Translations under genes and position numbers: made by a program | Assembly (NCBI GenBank): GCA_002419365.1 | Contig: DIGA01000124.1 | Span: 51,447-92,493, forward strand | Reading direction: 5' to 3' | From: Mageeibacillus sp. UBA5734 | GTDB lineage: Bacteria; Bacillota; Clostridia; Saccharofermentanales; UBA5734 | Length of the DNA: 41,047 bases | Notes under the pieces: generated by a model | Database searches by the model: none | Told to the model about the DNA's origin: nothing | The model's input: only the letters and a program-made list of their open reading frames with translations | Part shown: positions 15,259 to 23,433 of the stretch, one piece after another | How the letters are laid out: each line of letters opens with the position of its first letter | Position numbering within the stretch: position 1 is the first letter of the stretch

Positions 15259-15804
15259 ATGAACTGGCTGATCTTCCTGGCCGCCTATCTCCTGATTGTT
15301 GGAGCGATTGGACTTCTGACGTATATCTTGAACAGCATCGGGCTGATGACCATTGCCCGGCATCGCCAGATCCAGATGGCTGGCCTCGCCTGGGTGCCTT
15401 TCATCGGCCAGGCTTACATCACGGGTGCCGTGGCGGATGCCCATGACCAACGTCATAAGGGGACAGATGGAAAACTCAGGTACTGGCTTCTGGGATTGAG
15501 TCTGTTCTTGATGGCATTGACCCCGACTCTGACAGTCATGATGATGGTCCTGGATGGCGGTTACCCGGACAACAGCACCCACCTTGCATTTCTCATTCCA
15601 CTGCTCCTGACGTTGCTGGCTGGCCTGCCGTTCACCATCATCTGGTATATTGCCCATTTCAAGTTGTACAAATCCTGCCAGCCCGCGAACAGTGTCCTGT
15701 TTCTGGTTCTTTCTATTCTCTTCAGTCTGTCCCCGTTTCTTGTCTTTGCCATCCGCCATTATCAAGATGGCCAGCGGATCTTATTGGACCATCAAACCAT
15801 TTAG
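15259..15804 (+). CDS. four-helix membrane protein, unknown function
   Basis: A 181-residue polytopic membrane protein with hydrophobic segments near residues 3-33, 74-98, 110-132 and 143-165. Between the first and second lies LAWVPFIGQAYITGAVAD, a pattern (W-x-P-F/V-x-x-x-Y-x-x-G-x-I/V-A) seen in many small Firmicute membrane proteins of unknown role. The C-terminus is short and charged (RHYQDGQRILLDHQ). Start ATG at 15259 with a strong GGAGGAA site. The stop is 13 bases before the next gene, so it forms a two-gene unit with the lipoprotein. Confidence 0.8.
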   Translation: MNWLIFLAAYLLIVGAIGLLTYILNSIGLMTIARHRQIQMAGLAWVPFIGQAYITGAVADAHDQRHKGTDGKLRYWLLGLSLFLMALTPTLTVMMMVLDGGYPDNSTHLAFLIPLLLTLLAGLPFTIIWYIAHFKLYKSCQPANSVLFLVLSILFSLSPFLVFAIRHYQDGQRILLDHQTI

Positions 15805-15817
15805 GGAGGAATTGATC

Positions 15818-16360
15818 ATGAAAAATCGCATGGCAAAACTCTTGCTCATTGTCCTGATTGGATCACTGCTGCTGACGATGGCTTCCTGTGGTTCAGGTAA
15901 AACACAGGAAACCGCACCTGCAGCTCAGCAAACAACAGCTGCAGCCGAACCTGCCCCGACAGAAACAGCCAAGGAAGCGGTAGAGACCGAGGCAGAAAAG
16001 GAAGACGCGTCCGGCGAATCCGTAGACATGGACATCAGTACCGATGACAAAAGTGTCGACTTGCCGGCAGATTATCCGTCAGACGTTCTGCCGGTCTACC
16101 CCGGCAGTTATGTCGAAAGTGTCGTGAGCATGGACAAGGGCTTCACGATCATAGCCCATTCCAAAGATGACCCGGAAAAATTGGTTGAGTTTTATAAAGA
16201 CATCATGGCTGACGGCCAAATCACGGCTGAATCAACCGTTGATCAAGCCTATACGGTTTTTGGCACACTGGGGAAATACACGGTCCAGCTTACCATTGCA
16301 CCAGAAGAAGAACGGGATGACTACCAGACGACTTATGCCCTGATGTTATTCCCCGCATGA
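15818..16360 (+). CDS. lipoprotein with Ala/Thr/Glu-rich linker
   Basis: A 180-residue exported protein. MKNRMAKLLLIVLIGSLLLTMASC is a lipoprotein signal with lipobox TMASC, so Cys24 is the expected lipidation site. Residues 25-80 are a low-complexity linker rich in Ala, Thr and Glu. Residues about 85-180 form a compact domain: YPSDVLPVYPGSYVESV, then a segment on accumulated 'DDPEKLVEFYKDIMADG' type and a beta-strand end. This resembles small domains in other clostridial lipoproteins, but I cannot name the family. Start ATG at 15818 with GGGAGGAA upstream; the frame open from 15650 overlaps the preceding gene and is not used. Co-transcription with the membrane protein upstream is likely. Confidence 0.85.
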   Translation: MKNRMAKLLLIVLIGSLLLTMASCGSGKTQETAPAAQQTTAAAEPAPTETAKEAVETEAEKEDASGESVDMDISTDDKSVDLPADYPSDVLPVYPGSYVESVVSMDKGFTIIAHSKDDPEKLVEFYKDIMADGQITAESTVDQAYTVFGTLGKYTVQLTIAPEEERDDYQTTYALMLFPA

Positions 16361-16376
16361 TGGCTTGAGGGTGCTT

Positions 16377-16406
16377 GTTTCAAGGCACCATGAAGTGCCT
16401 TGAGAC
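16377..16406. repeat. perfect 11-bp inverted repeat after the lipoprotein gene
   Basis: GTTTCAAGGCA (16377-16387) pairs with TGCCTTGAGAC (16396-16406) around an 8-base loop. No T tract follows, so it is a weak terminator candidate at best, or a 3'-end stabiliser of the lipoprotein message. Confidence 0.5.
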
Positions 16407-16471
16407 AGCTTGAAGCAGATTGGTAACCATTTGCCTCGACAGGGCAGAAGATCTGCTTTATCCTGTACTTC

Positions 16472-16954
16472 ATGACAAAGCAAGAAAAAACCTCCAATAG
16501 CCGTCTGAAGCGCATTCTGTTCCTGGCCTTGGGCAGTGCATCAGTTTTGTTGGGTTCCATCGGGATCCTGGTTCCTATTTTGCCCACCACTCCGTTTTTA
16601 CTCCTGGCAGCCTTTTTTTACCTCAGAAGTTCCCGGCGTCTCTATGAGTGGCTCATTAACCATCGCCTCCTGGGCAAGTACATCTACCATTACCTGGTGC
16701 ATAAAGCCGTACCACTCCAGACCAAAATGGGTGCGGTTGTGATTCTGTGGGCTTCACTGATCGCATCGATGGTTCTTGTCGATCCATTATTTGTCAGGAT
16801 CATCCTTGCTGTAATCGGTAGTGCGGTTACAGTGCATATTCTTTCGTTGAAGACATTGCACACAAAACAGACTGGAGCTGAGATCACTGCCTCCAGACAA
16901 ACAGATGCTGAAAAACATGTGGCAGAGAACCCTCCTGAGGGTCCTCTGCTATAA
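16472..16954 (+). CDS. DUF454 (YbaN-like) inner membrane protein
   Basis: A 160-residue protein of the DUF454/YbaN family. The family core is plain: LFLALGSASVLLGSIGILVPILPTTPFLLLAAFFYLRSS, with the G-x-x-G-x-x-x-P-x-L-P-T-T-P-F-x-L-L-A signature, followed by RRLYEWLINHRLLGKYI. Two further helices span about residues 85-125. Function is unknown; the family is often found near heme and iron genes, which is not the case here. The C-terminal 35 residues are polar. Start ATG at 16472; upstream lies a small GCAGA/TCTGC hairpin and no strong Shine-Dalgarno site. Confidence 0.88.
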   Translation: MTKQEKTSNSRLKRILFLALGSASVLLGSIGILVPILPTTPFLLLAAFFYLRSSRRLYEWLINHRLLGKYIYHYLVHKAVPLQTKMGAVVILWASLIASMVLVDPLFVRIILAVIGSAVTVHILSLKTLHTKQTGAEITASRQTDAEKHVAENPPEGPLL

Positions 16955-16955
16955 T
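16947..16955 (+). promoter_or_regulatory. extended -10 promoter of the zinc-ribbon gene
   Basis: TGCTATAAT (16947-16955) is a perfect -10 with TGn, 42 bases before the next ATG and overlapping the DUF454 stop. A CCCTC/GAGGG hairpin (about 16930-16941) lies just upstream. Confidence 0.55.
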
Positions 16956-16996
16956 CAAGGCCAGATCAAGTCCTTCTTGCAACCAAAGGAGCCCAT

Positions 16997-17734
16997 ATGG
17001 AAGAAATCCGGATCATTTGCCCCGCCTGTGGCCAGCCCTTTCAGGCCGATGCAGCCAAAAAGCATGTCTTTTGTGTCAACTGTGGCACCATGGTCGACCG
17101 TACTGCAGACATTGAAGCTTTGGTGGGCAAGGCCCCCGCTTCACTATCAGACCAGCATTATGAAACAGTCAAAAGCGCCTTCGAAGCGGTCCGCTTTCCA
17201 GTCATCGACAAAAAGACTGGCCAGAAAGGCGACCGTCTGGTCGAGTTGTGGACGACGTTGATCTTTCACGGTCAAAACAGCCGGTCGCGCTGGGCTACCC
17301 AGGCTGCAACCAGGGACATTGGCCAGTTTTTTGAGCGCAAGATCTGGCAGGAGGTGCTCGAACAGGCTGGTCCGGACCGGTCTCGCCTGCTGATTGATGA
17401 ATTGCTTGACTCCGCAGTGGTCTACCTTTCGGCTTGCCGCGATGATTCGCGCTATGGCAGCAAACTGCTCGGCATGGTCCGGATGAGCGGCGAGGCCGTT
17501 GTGGCAAAAACAGCCAGTGATATCTGCCAGAACATCATTGCCTTTTTGCTCCGGATCAACCAACCGGGTGAGACAGCGGCGATCATTCACGCCATCGTGA
17601 TGGCGTTCCCGCGGGTTTTTCCGGCTCAGCGCCAGGTTCTGGCGGATGTCATGGCCGAACTGCTGACCCCGGAGGAGCAGACCACTGCTCTAACGCTGGT
17701 TGCCCGGGTTGCCGAGCAGAGCCGCCGCGGCTGA
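16997..17734 (+). CDS. zinc-ribbon helical protein, unknown function
   Basis: A 245-residue cytoplasmic protein. The N-terminus has a zinc ribbon with two CxxC pairs (CPACGQ at residues 9-14 and CVNCGT at 30-35). The rest is all-helical. Notable stretches are GDRLVELWTTLIFHGQNSRSRWATQAATRDIGQFFERKIWQEVLEQ near 80-125 and DICQNIIAFLLRINQPGETAAIIHAIVMAFPRVFP near 175-210. I do not recognise the family. Start ATG at 16997 with AAAGGAG upstream. Its last 45 bases overlap the convergent flavoprotein gene tail to tail, and no terminator is visible for either. Confidence 0.75.
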   Translation: MEEIRIICPACGQPFQADAAKKHVFCVNCGTMVDRTADIEALVGKAPASLSDQHYETVKSAFEAVRFPVIDKKTGQKGDRLVELWTTLIFHGQNSRSRWATQAATRDIGQFFERKIWQEVLEQAGPDRSRLLIDELLDSAVVYLSACRDDSRYGSKLLGMVRMSGEAVVAKTASDICQNIIAFLLRINQPGETAAIIHAIVMAFPRVFPAQRQVLADVMAELLTPEEQTTALTLVARVAEQSRRG

Positions 17735-18931
17735 TTGACCCGCCAGATATCCGGTCGAGCAGGCTGCCTGCAAGTTGAATCCACCGGTATCGCCATCGAG
17801 GTCAAGAATCTCTCCTGCAAAATAGAGCCCGGGAACAAGTCTGGACTCCAGTGTGGAGGGATTTATTTCGCGCAGGGCGATGCCACCGGCAGTGACCATG
17901 GCGATGTGGATTCCCTGGGTGCCTGTGACTGTCAGTGTCCAGTCAGAAATCGCCAGGGCGATCTGCTCGGCGCAGCGCCGGCCGGCTTGGGACGCCATGC
18001 GGTCTGCCTCGACACCTGCAGCAGCCAGCAGTGGTATGACCAGCCGGTGAGGCAGGAAGCCATCGAGGCAGTTCTTGATGTGCTGGCGTCCGCCATGTTC
18101 GAACTGTTCCAGGATGGCAGAAGCAAGTTCTGGCCTGGTCATGGATGGCTGGAGGTTGATGTGCAGACTGGCTGAGCCTCTGAGCTCGCGCGACAGTCGC
18201 AGGATGACAGGACCAGACACACCTTTGTGTGTGAGCAGCAAATCCCCGCGCCGGGTGACTGTCTTTTGGCCGGGCTGGACCAGACGGACTTCGACATCCG
18301 GCAATGACAGACCAGCCAGTTCCCGGATGTAGGGCTGCTCGATGATGAGAGGTGCAAGGGCTGGCCGGGGCGGAATGATCGCATGCCCGAGGTGAGCAGC
18401 CAGGCGATACCCATCACCAGTTGAGCCGGTTACAGGGTAGGTCATGCCGCCTGTCGTCAGTATGACAGCCGCGGCCAGGATGGTTCCCTGGCTGGTCATG
18501 ATTTCGAAATAATCTGGTTTCTTCTCGATGGACAAGACCGCGCTGTCAGTCACCAGATGCATGCCTTGCTTCTGGCCGTAGCGGAGCAGGGCAGCGAGGA
18601 CATCTCCGGCCTGGTTGGTGGTGGGAAAATATTTGCACTGGTGGTCGACCTGGCAGCGGACGCCAGACTTGGCCAGCAAGTCGAGCAGTTCCTCCCGGTA
18701 CATCGTCTGCAACGCAGGGTAGAGGAACCGGCCCTGGCCGAAAAATTGCCCGATGAAGGTGTCCCGGTCAACGGCACTGGTGATGTTGCAGCGACCAGAC
18801 CCCGTAATCAGGAGCTTGCGCCCGGGCTGATGATTTTTCTCCAGGAGACGGACGGCGGCCCCGCATTCGGCAGCACGACCGGCTGCGAGCAGACCGGCCG
18901 GACCGGCTCCGATGACAACAATAGGTAGCAT
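17690..18931 (-). CDS. HI0933/YhiN family FAD-dependent oxidoreductase
   Basis: A 413-residue flavoprotein of the HI0933-like (YhiN, BaiN) family. The N-terminal dinucleotide fold starts IVVIGAGPAGLLAAGRAAE (GxGxxG at residues 8-13), followed by KLLITGSGRCNIT, the family signature that contacts FAD. Then come TGGMTYPVTGSTGDGYRLA near 160, LLLTHKGVSGPVIL near 230-245 and the C-terminal GLYFAGEILDLDGDTGGFNLQAACSTGYLAG, which completes the FAD site. Length fits (about 400-420). The reaction is not settled; clostridial members have been proposed in bile-acid dehydroxylation (BaiN), but nothing here supports that. ATG at 18931 with GAAAGAG upstream. It is downstream of the XRE gene on the same strand. 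Confidence 0.92.
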   Translation of the reverse strand: MLPIVVIGAGPAGLLAAGRAAECGAAVRLLEKNHQPGRKLLITGSGRCNITSAVDRDTFIGQFFGQGRFLYPALQTMYREELLDLLAKSGVRCQVDHQCKYFPTTNQAGDVLAALLRYGQKQGMHLVTDSAVLSIEKKPDYFEIMTSQGTILAAAVILTTGGMTYPVTGSTGDGYRLAAHLGHAIIPPRPALAPLIIEQPYIRELAGLSLPDVEVRLVQPGQKTVTRRGDLLLTHKGVSGPVILRLSRELRGSASLHINLQPSMTRPELASAILEQFEHGGRQHIKNCLDGFLPHRLVIPLLAAAGVEADRMASQAGRRCAEQIALAISDWTLTVTGTQGIHIAMVTAGGIALREINPSTLESRLVPGLYFAGEILDLDGDTGGFNLQAACSTGYLAGQSAAAALLGNPGNQR

Positions 18932-18961
18932 GGCTTGACTCTTTCGTGTTTGATCGGCCCT

Positions 18962-18987
18962 ATTATAGCACGATACACGGGTGTCAA
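18962..18987 (-). promoter_or_regulatory. promoter of the flavoprotein gene
   Basis: On the minus strand an extended -10, TGCTATAAT (18970-18962), preceded by TTGACA (18987-18982) at only 14 bases. The -10 extension probably carries it. It overlaps the stop of the XRE gene. Confidence 0.5.
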
Positions 18988-19385
18988 CCTTTTTTATCGA
19001 GTTGGCCCAAACGTCCTTCGCGGATGGTTGCCTGAAGCCAGCGCTGGGCAGTCAGCGGGTTTTCCGGGTTGTTTTTGCCGGATTGGATCAGGTCGGAATT
19101 GAGATAGCTCTCTTCCAGCATACTGGCCAGGATGAATAAATCGGCAGGTGTCAGCTGCAAGGCTTGGCAGAGCTCGACAAAAGTCCGTATACTGAGTTGT
19201 GCCTTGCCGTTTTCGATGATGCTCAGGTACGAGGCGTGGCAACCAGCCAGCTCGGCGACCCTTTCCTGGGTCAAACTGCGATTTTCCCGGAACAAACGTA
19301 GGAGCAGACCAATGAAAATATTGGAAAGATAAGCAGGCCGGGAATCAGACCGTCTGGATCGTGCGGAATGGGGTGTCTCTTTCAT
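18984..19385 (-). CDS. XRE family helix-turn-helix transcriptional regulator
   Basis: A 133-residue DNA-binding protein. Residues about 24-80 form the HTH_3 domain: LLRLFRENRSLTQERVAELAGCHASYLSIIENGKAQLSIRTFVELCQAL, with the recognition helix around ASYLSIIENG. An N-terminal basic tail (SARSRRSDSR) precedes it, and residues 80-133 are helical without a known sensor domain. The start is ATG at 19385 with AGGTGGAG upstream; the frame continues back to a TTG at 19439, which has no good site. It is divergent from hflX, and the 180-base region between carries repeats that could be its operator. Confidence 0.88.
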   Translation of the reverse strand: MKETPHSARSRRSDSRPAYLSNIFIGLLLRLFRENRSLTQERVAELAGCHASYLSIIENGKAQLSIRTFVELCQALQLTPADLFILASMLEESYLNSDLIQSGKNNPENPLTAQRWLQATIREGRLGQLDKKG

Positions 19386-19451
19386 AAGCTTCTCCACCTT
19401 TTTTCTGGGGTTGGCAATGATCAAGGCAAGCCAGTTCAATTGAATTGATAT

Positions 19452-19528
19452 GATTCATTTATATCAGGATATTCATGCATTTCAGACTGGGTTGTGAGGT
19501 TAATTATCACAATTCAAGCGTTAATTAT
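19452..19528. promoter_or_regulatory. AT-rich divergent control region with repeats
   Basis: Between the XRE gene and hflX there is an inverted repeat TGATAT...ATATCA (about 19446-19466) and a direct repeat GTTAATTAT at 19499-19507 and 19520-19528. The direct repeats are 21 bases apart, two helical turns. The stretch is much richer in A/T than the flanking genes. A GTTGC/GCAAC hairpin (about 19535-19549) comes just before the hflX ribosome site. Operator use by the XRE protein is inference. Confidence 0.45.
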
Positions 19529-19567
19529 ACATGGTGTTGCGAAGTGCAACATAGAGGAGGGGACTGC

Positions 19568-20839
19568 ATGCCAGAGACGGACCAGGAGAAGGCGATCATC
19601 GCCGGACTTACAGCTGAATCAGGGGAAGCGGCGCTGGATTTTGCCGAGCGATCTCTCGATGAACTGGCAGAACTGGCCGAAGCTGCCGGCGCGATGGTTG
19701 CAGGGCGGGCCTTGCAGCATCGCCAGGCGCCAGATCCGGCAACGTTCCTGGGTAAAGGCAAGCTGGAGGAAATCACCCGCTCAGCCGAAGCACTGGGAGC
19801 AACAACACTGATCTGTGATGATGAGCTGTCCGGATCACAGATCCGCAATATCGAGAATCTGACCGGACTGAAAGTGATCGACCGGACTTTTTTGATCCTG
19901 GATATTTTTGCCCAGCGCGCCAAATCCAGGGAAGGCCAGCTCCAGGTCGAACTCGCCCAGCAGCAATATCGCCTCAGCCGCCTGATCGGGCTGGGCCAGG
20001 CCCTGTCACGACTTGGAGGTGGCATCGGGACACGTGGCCCAGGCGAATCCCAGCTCGAATCAGACCGGCGCCACATCAACCGGCGCATCAGTACCCTGAA
20101 ACGGGCACTGGCCGAGGTTGCCACCCGGCGCGACCAGACCCGCAAGCAGCGCCAGAGCCAGGACATCCTGACCCTGGCGGTTGTCGGTTATACCAATGCT
20201 GGCAAGTCGACCTTGATCAATGCCTTGTGCCAGTCTGACCTGCTCACCCTGGACCAGGTTTTTGCCACCCTGGATCCTGCTGCCCGGCGCCTGGTGTTGC
20301 CGGACCAGCAGCCAGTCATCCTGATTGATACGGTAGGATTCATCCGGAAACTTCCGCATCAGCTGGTAGATGCCTTTCGTTCGACACTGGAAGAAGTGAC
20401 CCAGGCTGATGCGATCGTCCATGTCCTGGATGCTTCGGATCCGCAGGCAGAGATCCAGCGCGATGTGGTAGACCAGCTTCTGAATGAGTTGGGTGCGGGT
20501 GGCAAGCCGCGCCTGACCGTCCTGAACAAGATCGACCTGCTCGGACCCTTTGAACGGTCGGGCCTGCATGGGCTCACCGGCAAGGAAGAGACCCAGATGG
20601 TCAGTGCCCGGACGGGTGAAGGTCTTCCGGACCTTATCACAGCGATCGCCCGGCTGGCAGCCGAGCAGTTCATCCCGGTGGACCTGGTCTTGCCCTACGA
20701 CAAGGCGGGCTGGATCAGCCGGATTGAACAGCAGGGCAAGATCGAATCGATTGAGTACACCGAAGCCGGAATCCAGATCAAGGCCCGGGTCCGGCCAGCG
20801 CTGTTCCACCCCTTGCAGCGGGAAATCAACAAGCGGTAA
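19568..20839 (+). CDS. hflX: ribosome-associated GTPase HflX
   Basis: A 423-residue GTPase that binds the 50S subunit and splits stalled or hibernating ribosomes, mainly under stress. The HflX N-terminal domain has the segments FLGKGKLEEI and ICDDELSGSQIRNIE, then the glycine-rich GGGIGTRGPGESQLE linker. G1 is GYTNAGKST near residue 210, G2/switch I is around FATLDPAARR, G3 is DTVGF, G4 is NKID and G5 is SARTGEG. A short C-terminal domain follows (VLPYDKAGWISRIE). Start ATG at 19568 with AGGAGGGG upstream; the frame open from 19475 is rejected. It is divergent from the XRE gene and followed by fabT after 49 bases. Confidence 0.95.
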   Translation: MPETDQEKAIIAGLTAESGEAALDFAERSLDELAELAEAAGAMVAGRALQHRQAPDPATFLGKGKLEEITRSAEALGATTLICDDELSGSQIRNIENLTGLKVIDRTFLILDIFAQRAKSREGQLQVELAQQQYRLSRLIGLGQALSRLGGGIGTRGPGESQLESDRRHINRRISTLKRALAEVATRRDQTRKQRQSQDILTLAVVGYTNAGKSTLINALCQSDLLTLDQVFATLDPAARRLVLPDQQPVILIDTVGFIRKLPHQLVDAFRSTLEEVTQADAIVHVLDASDPQAEIQRDVVDQLLNELGAGGKPRLTVLNKIDLLGPFERSGLHGLTGKEETQMVSARTGEGLPDLITAIARLAAEQFIPVDLVLPYDKAGWISRIEQQGKIESIEYTEAGIQIKARVRPALFHPLQREINKR

Positions 20840-20888
20840 AATGGAAACCTAATGAAGCAGGAGGTGCCAGGCGCCAGGCCAACATGTG

Positions 20889-21368
20889 ATGAACGAATTT
20901 GACCAGACTATCAATGACCTGCTGCTGGATATTTTTGACAAGATCCTGGTTACAGAAGAAAAGGCCCTGCGCCGGGGTAATTTCAGCGATATTTCAGTGG
21001 CCGAAATGCATGCACTGGAAAGCATCGGACCCTATGAACGGCGCACCATGAGCGAGACAGCAGCGACACTGGGTGTGACAACCGGAACCTTGACGGTGGC
21101 GATTGACCGCCTGGTCCGCAAGGGCTATGTGGAACGGCACCGTGATCCCAATGACCGGCGTGTCGTCCGGGTCGGCCTGACTCGCAAGGGCAAGCTGGCT
21201 TTCCGCATGCATAACAAGTTTCACAAACTGCTGGTAGACCGTCTCGTCAGCCCGCTGGATCTGGATGGGCGCGAGATCCTGCTCAAAACATTGCGCCAGA
21301 TCGATCTCATCGTCAAGGAACAGTATGAGCGCTATGTTCTGTCAGATGGTACGGAGGATGAGCCATGA
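20889..21368 (+). CDS. fabT: FabT-like MarR family regulator of fatty acid synthesis
   Basis: A 159-residue winged-helix repressor. The core EMHALESIGPYERRTMSETAATLGVTTGTLTVAIDRLVRKGYVERHRDPNDRRVVRVGLTRKGK is very like streptococcal FabT, including the EMH-x-(I/L)E-x-IG start and the wing PNDRR. FabT represses fatty acid synthesis genes, and in streptococci long-chain acyl-ACP is its corepressor. The next gene, overlapping by 4 bases, encodes an ACP, which fits. Start is ATG at 20889 (or GTG at 20886). The clear AGGAGGTG at 20859-20866 is about 22 bases away, too far for normal use unless the GGTGC/GCGCC hairpin between shortens the distance; a weak AGG lies nearer. No palindromic FabT-type operator is evident upstream. 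Confidence 0.85.
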   Translation: MNEFDQTINDLLLDIFDKILVTEEKALRRGNFSDISVAEMHALESIGPYERRTMSETAATLGVTTGTLTVAIDRLVRKGYVERHRDPNDRRVVRVGLTRKGKLAFRMHNKFHKLLVDRLVSPLDLDGREILLKTLRQIDLIVKEQYERYVLSDGTEDEP

Positions 21369-21622
21369 CTGCCACTCGCCGGGAACTGGTTTTTTCACAA
21401 GTTGCAGAAACTGTCGCGACCATCGCTGGGGTCCCCATGGACCAGATTGCCGGTGAGACAGAATTGATCCGCGACCTCAACCTGGACTCCCTGGCCATGT
21501 ATGAAATCGTCATCGACCTCGAGGAAGCATTCGATCTCAAGATATCCGACTCCGACCTGGACAAGATCCGCACCGTCAATGACGCTGTCCACTATATTCT
21601 GGCAGCCAGTCCGGCCGAGTGA
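21365..21622 (+). CDS. acyl carrier protein
   Basis: An 85-residue acidic carrier protein. The phosphopantetheine site is DLNLDSLAMYE, with Ser42 as the attachment residue, and the helix that follows is IVIDLEEAFDLKISD. It carries acyl chains as thioesters in the cytoplasm. The start ATG overlaps the fabT stop (ATGA), so the two are translationally coupled. Whether it is the only ACP of the cell or a specialised one cannot be told; no fab or pls gene for chain synthesis is adjacent, only lipid kinase and acyltransferase genes. Confidence 0.93.
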   Translation: MTATRRELVFSQVAETVATIAGVPMDQIAGETELIRDLNLDSLAMYEIVIDLEEAFDLKISDSDLDKIRTVNDAVHYILAASPAE

Positions 21623-21626
21623 CGGT

Positions 21627-22538
21627 GTGGTGTCCGGTTATCACTACCTTTTCCTGATCAATCCGGCAGCAGGCCAGCCGAAACGGTCTGGCCTGGAAGA
21701 CAAGCTGGCGGCTGCTGTTTCCTATGCTGGCAGCCCGCATGCGTGCGAGATCCGGCGGACGGAACGGGCCGGCCACGGCGCAGAACTGGCTGCAGCGTTT
21801 GCCCTGCGCCACGGTGCACAGGCTATCGTAGTAGCCTGTGGGGGTGACGGGACCGCCCATGAAATCGCCCAGGCCTTGCTGGGGACAGATGCCGCCCTGG
21901 CTATAATACCCCTTGGCACCGGGAATGATTTTGCCCGTGCCTTTCTCTCCAGTCTCGACCTCGACCAGCTGCTTGGCCGGATTGCCCGGCCCGAGATCCG
22001 CCCGATCGACCTTCTGGAGGTCAATGGCCGGATGTGCCTCAATATCACATCATTCGGCTTTGATACCCGGGTCCAGAGCCTGATGATAGCCATCAACCGC
22101 CGGCTGCGCTGCTTGGGGCGGCTGAGCTACCCGCTCGCCATTGTCATCGGCCTTTTGGGACACCGGACTTTTTCTTTCAGTTGTGCCCTGGACGGTGGTC
22201 CGAGGCAAAATGTCCGCTACATCCTGGCCGCTCTGTGCAACGGACGCTACTACGGCGGTGGATTCAATCCAGCCCCCAGGGCTAGCGTAGAGGACGGCAA
22301 GATCGAATGGGTCCAGGTTGATCCTCTGTCTTTGCCACGCATTCTGGGCCTGATCCCGAAATACAAACAGGGCCGCCACTTGGGCGACCCTGCGGTTCAC
22401 AGCCAGAAGATCCGTTCGGGCCAGATCTGGGCCAGGCCAGGCCAGGTCCTGCTGGGCAATATCGATGGGGAGTTGTTCGAGGCAACGGACATCACGTTTA
22501 ACGTACAGCCTGCTGCGATCCGGTTTGCATTTTTCTAG
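21627..22538 (+). CDS. diacylglycerol kinase family lipid kinase (YegS/BmrU/DgkB-like)
   Basis: A 303-residue cytoplasmic lipid kinase of the DAGK-catalytic family. The start FLINPAAGQ, the nucleotide motif ACGGDGTAHEIAQAL near residue 77, and PLGTGNDFARA near 102 are diagnostic. The second domain has ITSFGFDTRVQ and NGRYYGGGFNPAPRASVEDG, a common lipid-kinase pattern. It could phosphorylate diacylglycerol, as DgkB does in Gram-positive lipoteichoic acid and phospholipid recycling, or another lipid alcohol. The start is not certain: GTG at 21627 or 21630, 4 or 7 bases after the acp stop, with only a weak GAGTG site; upstream extension overlaps acp. Confidence 0.88.
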   Translation: MVSGYHYLFLINPAAGQPKRSGLEDKLAAAVSYAGSPHACEIRRTERAGHGAELAAAFALRHGAQAIVVACGGDGTAHEIAQALLGTDAALAIIPLGTGNDFARAFLSSLDLDQLLGRIARPEIRPIDLLEVNGRMCLNITSFGFDTRVQSLMIAINRRLRCLGRLSYPLAIVIGLLGHRTFSFSCALDGGPRQNVRYILAALCNGRYYGGGFNPAPRASVEDGKIEWVQVDPLSLPRILGLIPKYKQGRHLGDPAVHSQKIRSGQIWARPGQVLLGNIDGELFEATDITFNVQPAAIRFAFF

Positions 22539-22554
22539 TCTCGGGTTCTATGGC

Positions 22555-23325
22555 TCAGGTTGCTGCCAGCCCGCGCATACGGCGGTAGGACTGTGCTTGG
22601 GTCTCCATCCATGAAACCAGTGCCTGGGTCATTTCCTTGGCGTTTTTGAATTCCCTGGGATCGAGTGGTTTGCCAAAGACGACGGTCACTTCCCGGCGCT
22701 TGCCGGTTTTGCGGTCGATCGGGTTGGGCCATTTCATGTGGCGGCTGAAAACCTCGTAGCCACCCTCAATGAAGACCGGCAGCAGGGGGACTTTGCTTTT
22801 GAGTGCGATGTAGGCGGCACCGTCTTTCATTTCACCGAGCTCGCCGGTGGGCGAGCGCGTGCCTTCCGGGTGGACGAGCAGGATATTGCCCTCCTCGACT
22901 TTTTTCTTTGCGATGATCAGGCCGCGGATGGGGTTGCCAAAGCGGTCAACGGCAATGCCGCGGCCGACTCTGACGATCAGTTTGCCGAACAAGCCATGCT
23001 GGTCCTCGAGATCCTTGGCCGTCAGGCTGGCCAGCTTTTTGAAGTGGGCTTTGGGCAGGAAGGCGCTGATCAGCATCCCGTCGACGTAGGTCTGGTGGTT
23101 GGCTGCAATGACATACGGGATCTGGGTGGGGATGTTCTCGGTGCCTCTGGCCCGCAAACGGACGATCAGGCGGGTGATGAAAAGTCCGCCGTAAAAGCCC
23201 AGGTTGCCGATCACACCACGGCGGATCGGATAACGGCTCTCCTCAGACTCGGAAATCGCTGCTGCAGGAGCGGGATGAGCAGGCATTCCAGCCTGTTTGT
23301 CTGATGGCGAATGGTCTGTGTTCAA
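22555..23325 (-). CDS. plsC: 1-acyl-sn-glycerol-3-phosphate acyltransferase
   Basis: A 256-residue membrane-associated PlsC-type acyltransferase. The catalytic motif is NHQTYVDG (NHx4D) near residue 75, and the substrate-binding PEGTRS motif is near 153. A hydrophobic segment (GNLGFYGGLFITRLIVRL) precedes the catalytic motif. It would transfer an acyl chain to lysophosphatidate to make phosphatidate. The start is TTG at 23325 because GGAGG lies 8 bases upstream; an ATG at 23286 is an alternative. It is convergent on the lipid kinase gene (16-base gap) and divergent from the thioesterase gene. The C-terminal tail is basic. Confidence 0.9.
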   Translation of the reverse strand: MNTDHSPSDKQAGMPAHPAPAAAISESEESRYPIRRGVIGNLGFYGGLFITRLIVRLRARGTENIPTQIPYVIAANHQTYVDGMLISAFLPKAHFKKLASLTAKDLEDQHGLFGKLIVRVGRGIAVDRFGNPIRGLIIAKKKVEEGNILLVHPEGTRSPTGELGEMKDGAAYIALKSKVPLLPVFIEGGYEVFSRHMKWPNPIDRKTGKRREVTVVFGKPLDPREFKNAKEMTQALVSWMETQAQSYRRMRGLAAT

Positions 23326-23370
23326 CGTGTAAACCTCCGGTAAAAGGCCCTGTTATCAAGGTTCCTTCGT

Positions 23371-23399
23371 TTGCAGGATACCACAGATATTGGTAAAAT
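23371..23399 (+). promoter_or_regulatory. sigma-A promoter of the thioesterase-addBA-mnmM run
   Basis: TTGCAG (23371-23376), a 17-base spacer and TAAAAT (23394-23399), 35 bases before the thioesterase ATG. The genes through 31913 follow with overlaps and could all be read from it. Confidence 0.65.
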
Positions 23400-23433
23400 T
23401 GTAGAATTCCAGTCACACAAAAGAGGCACAGCA

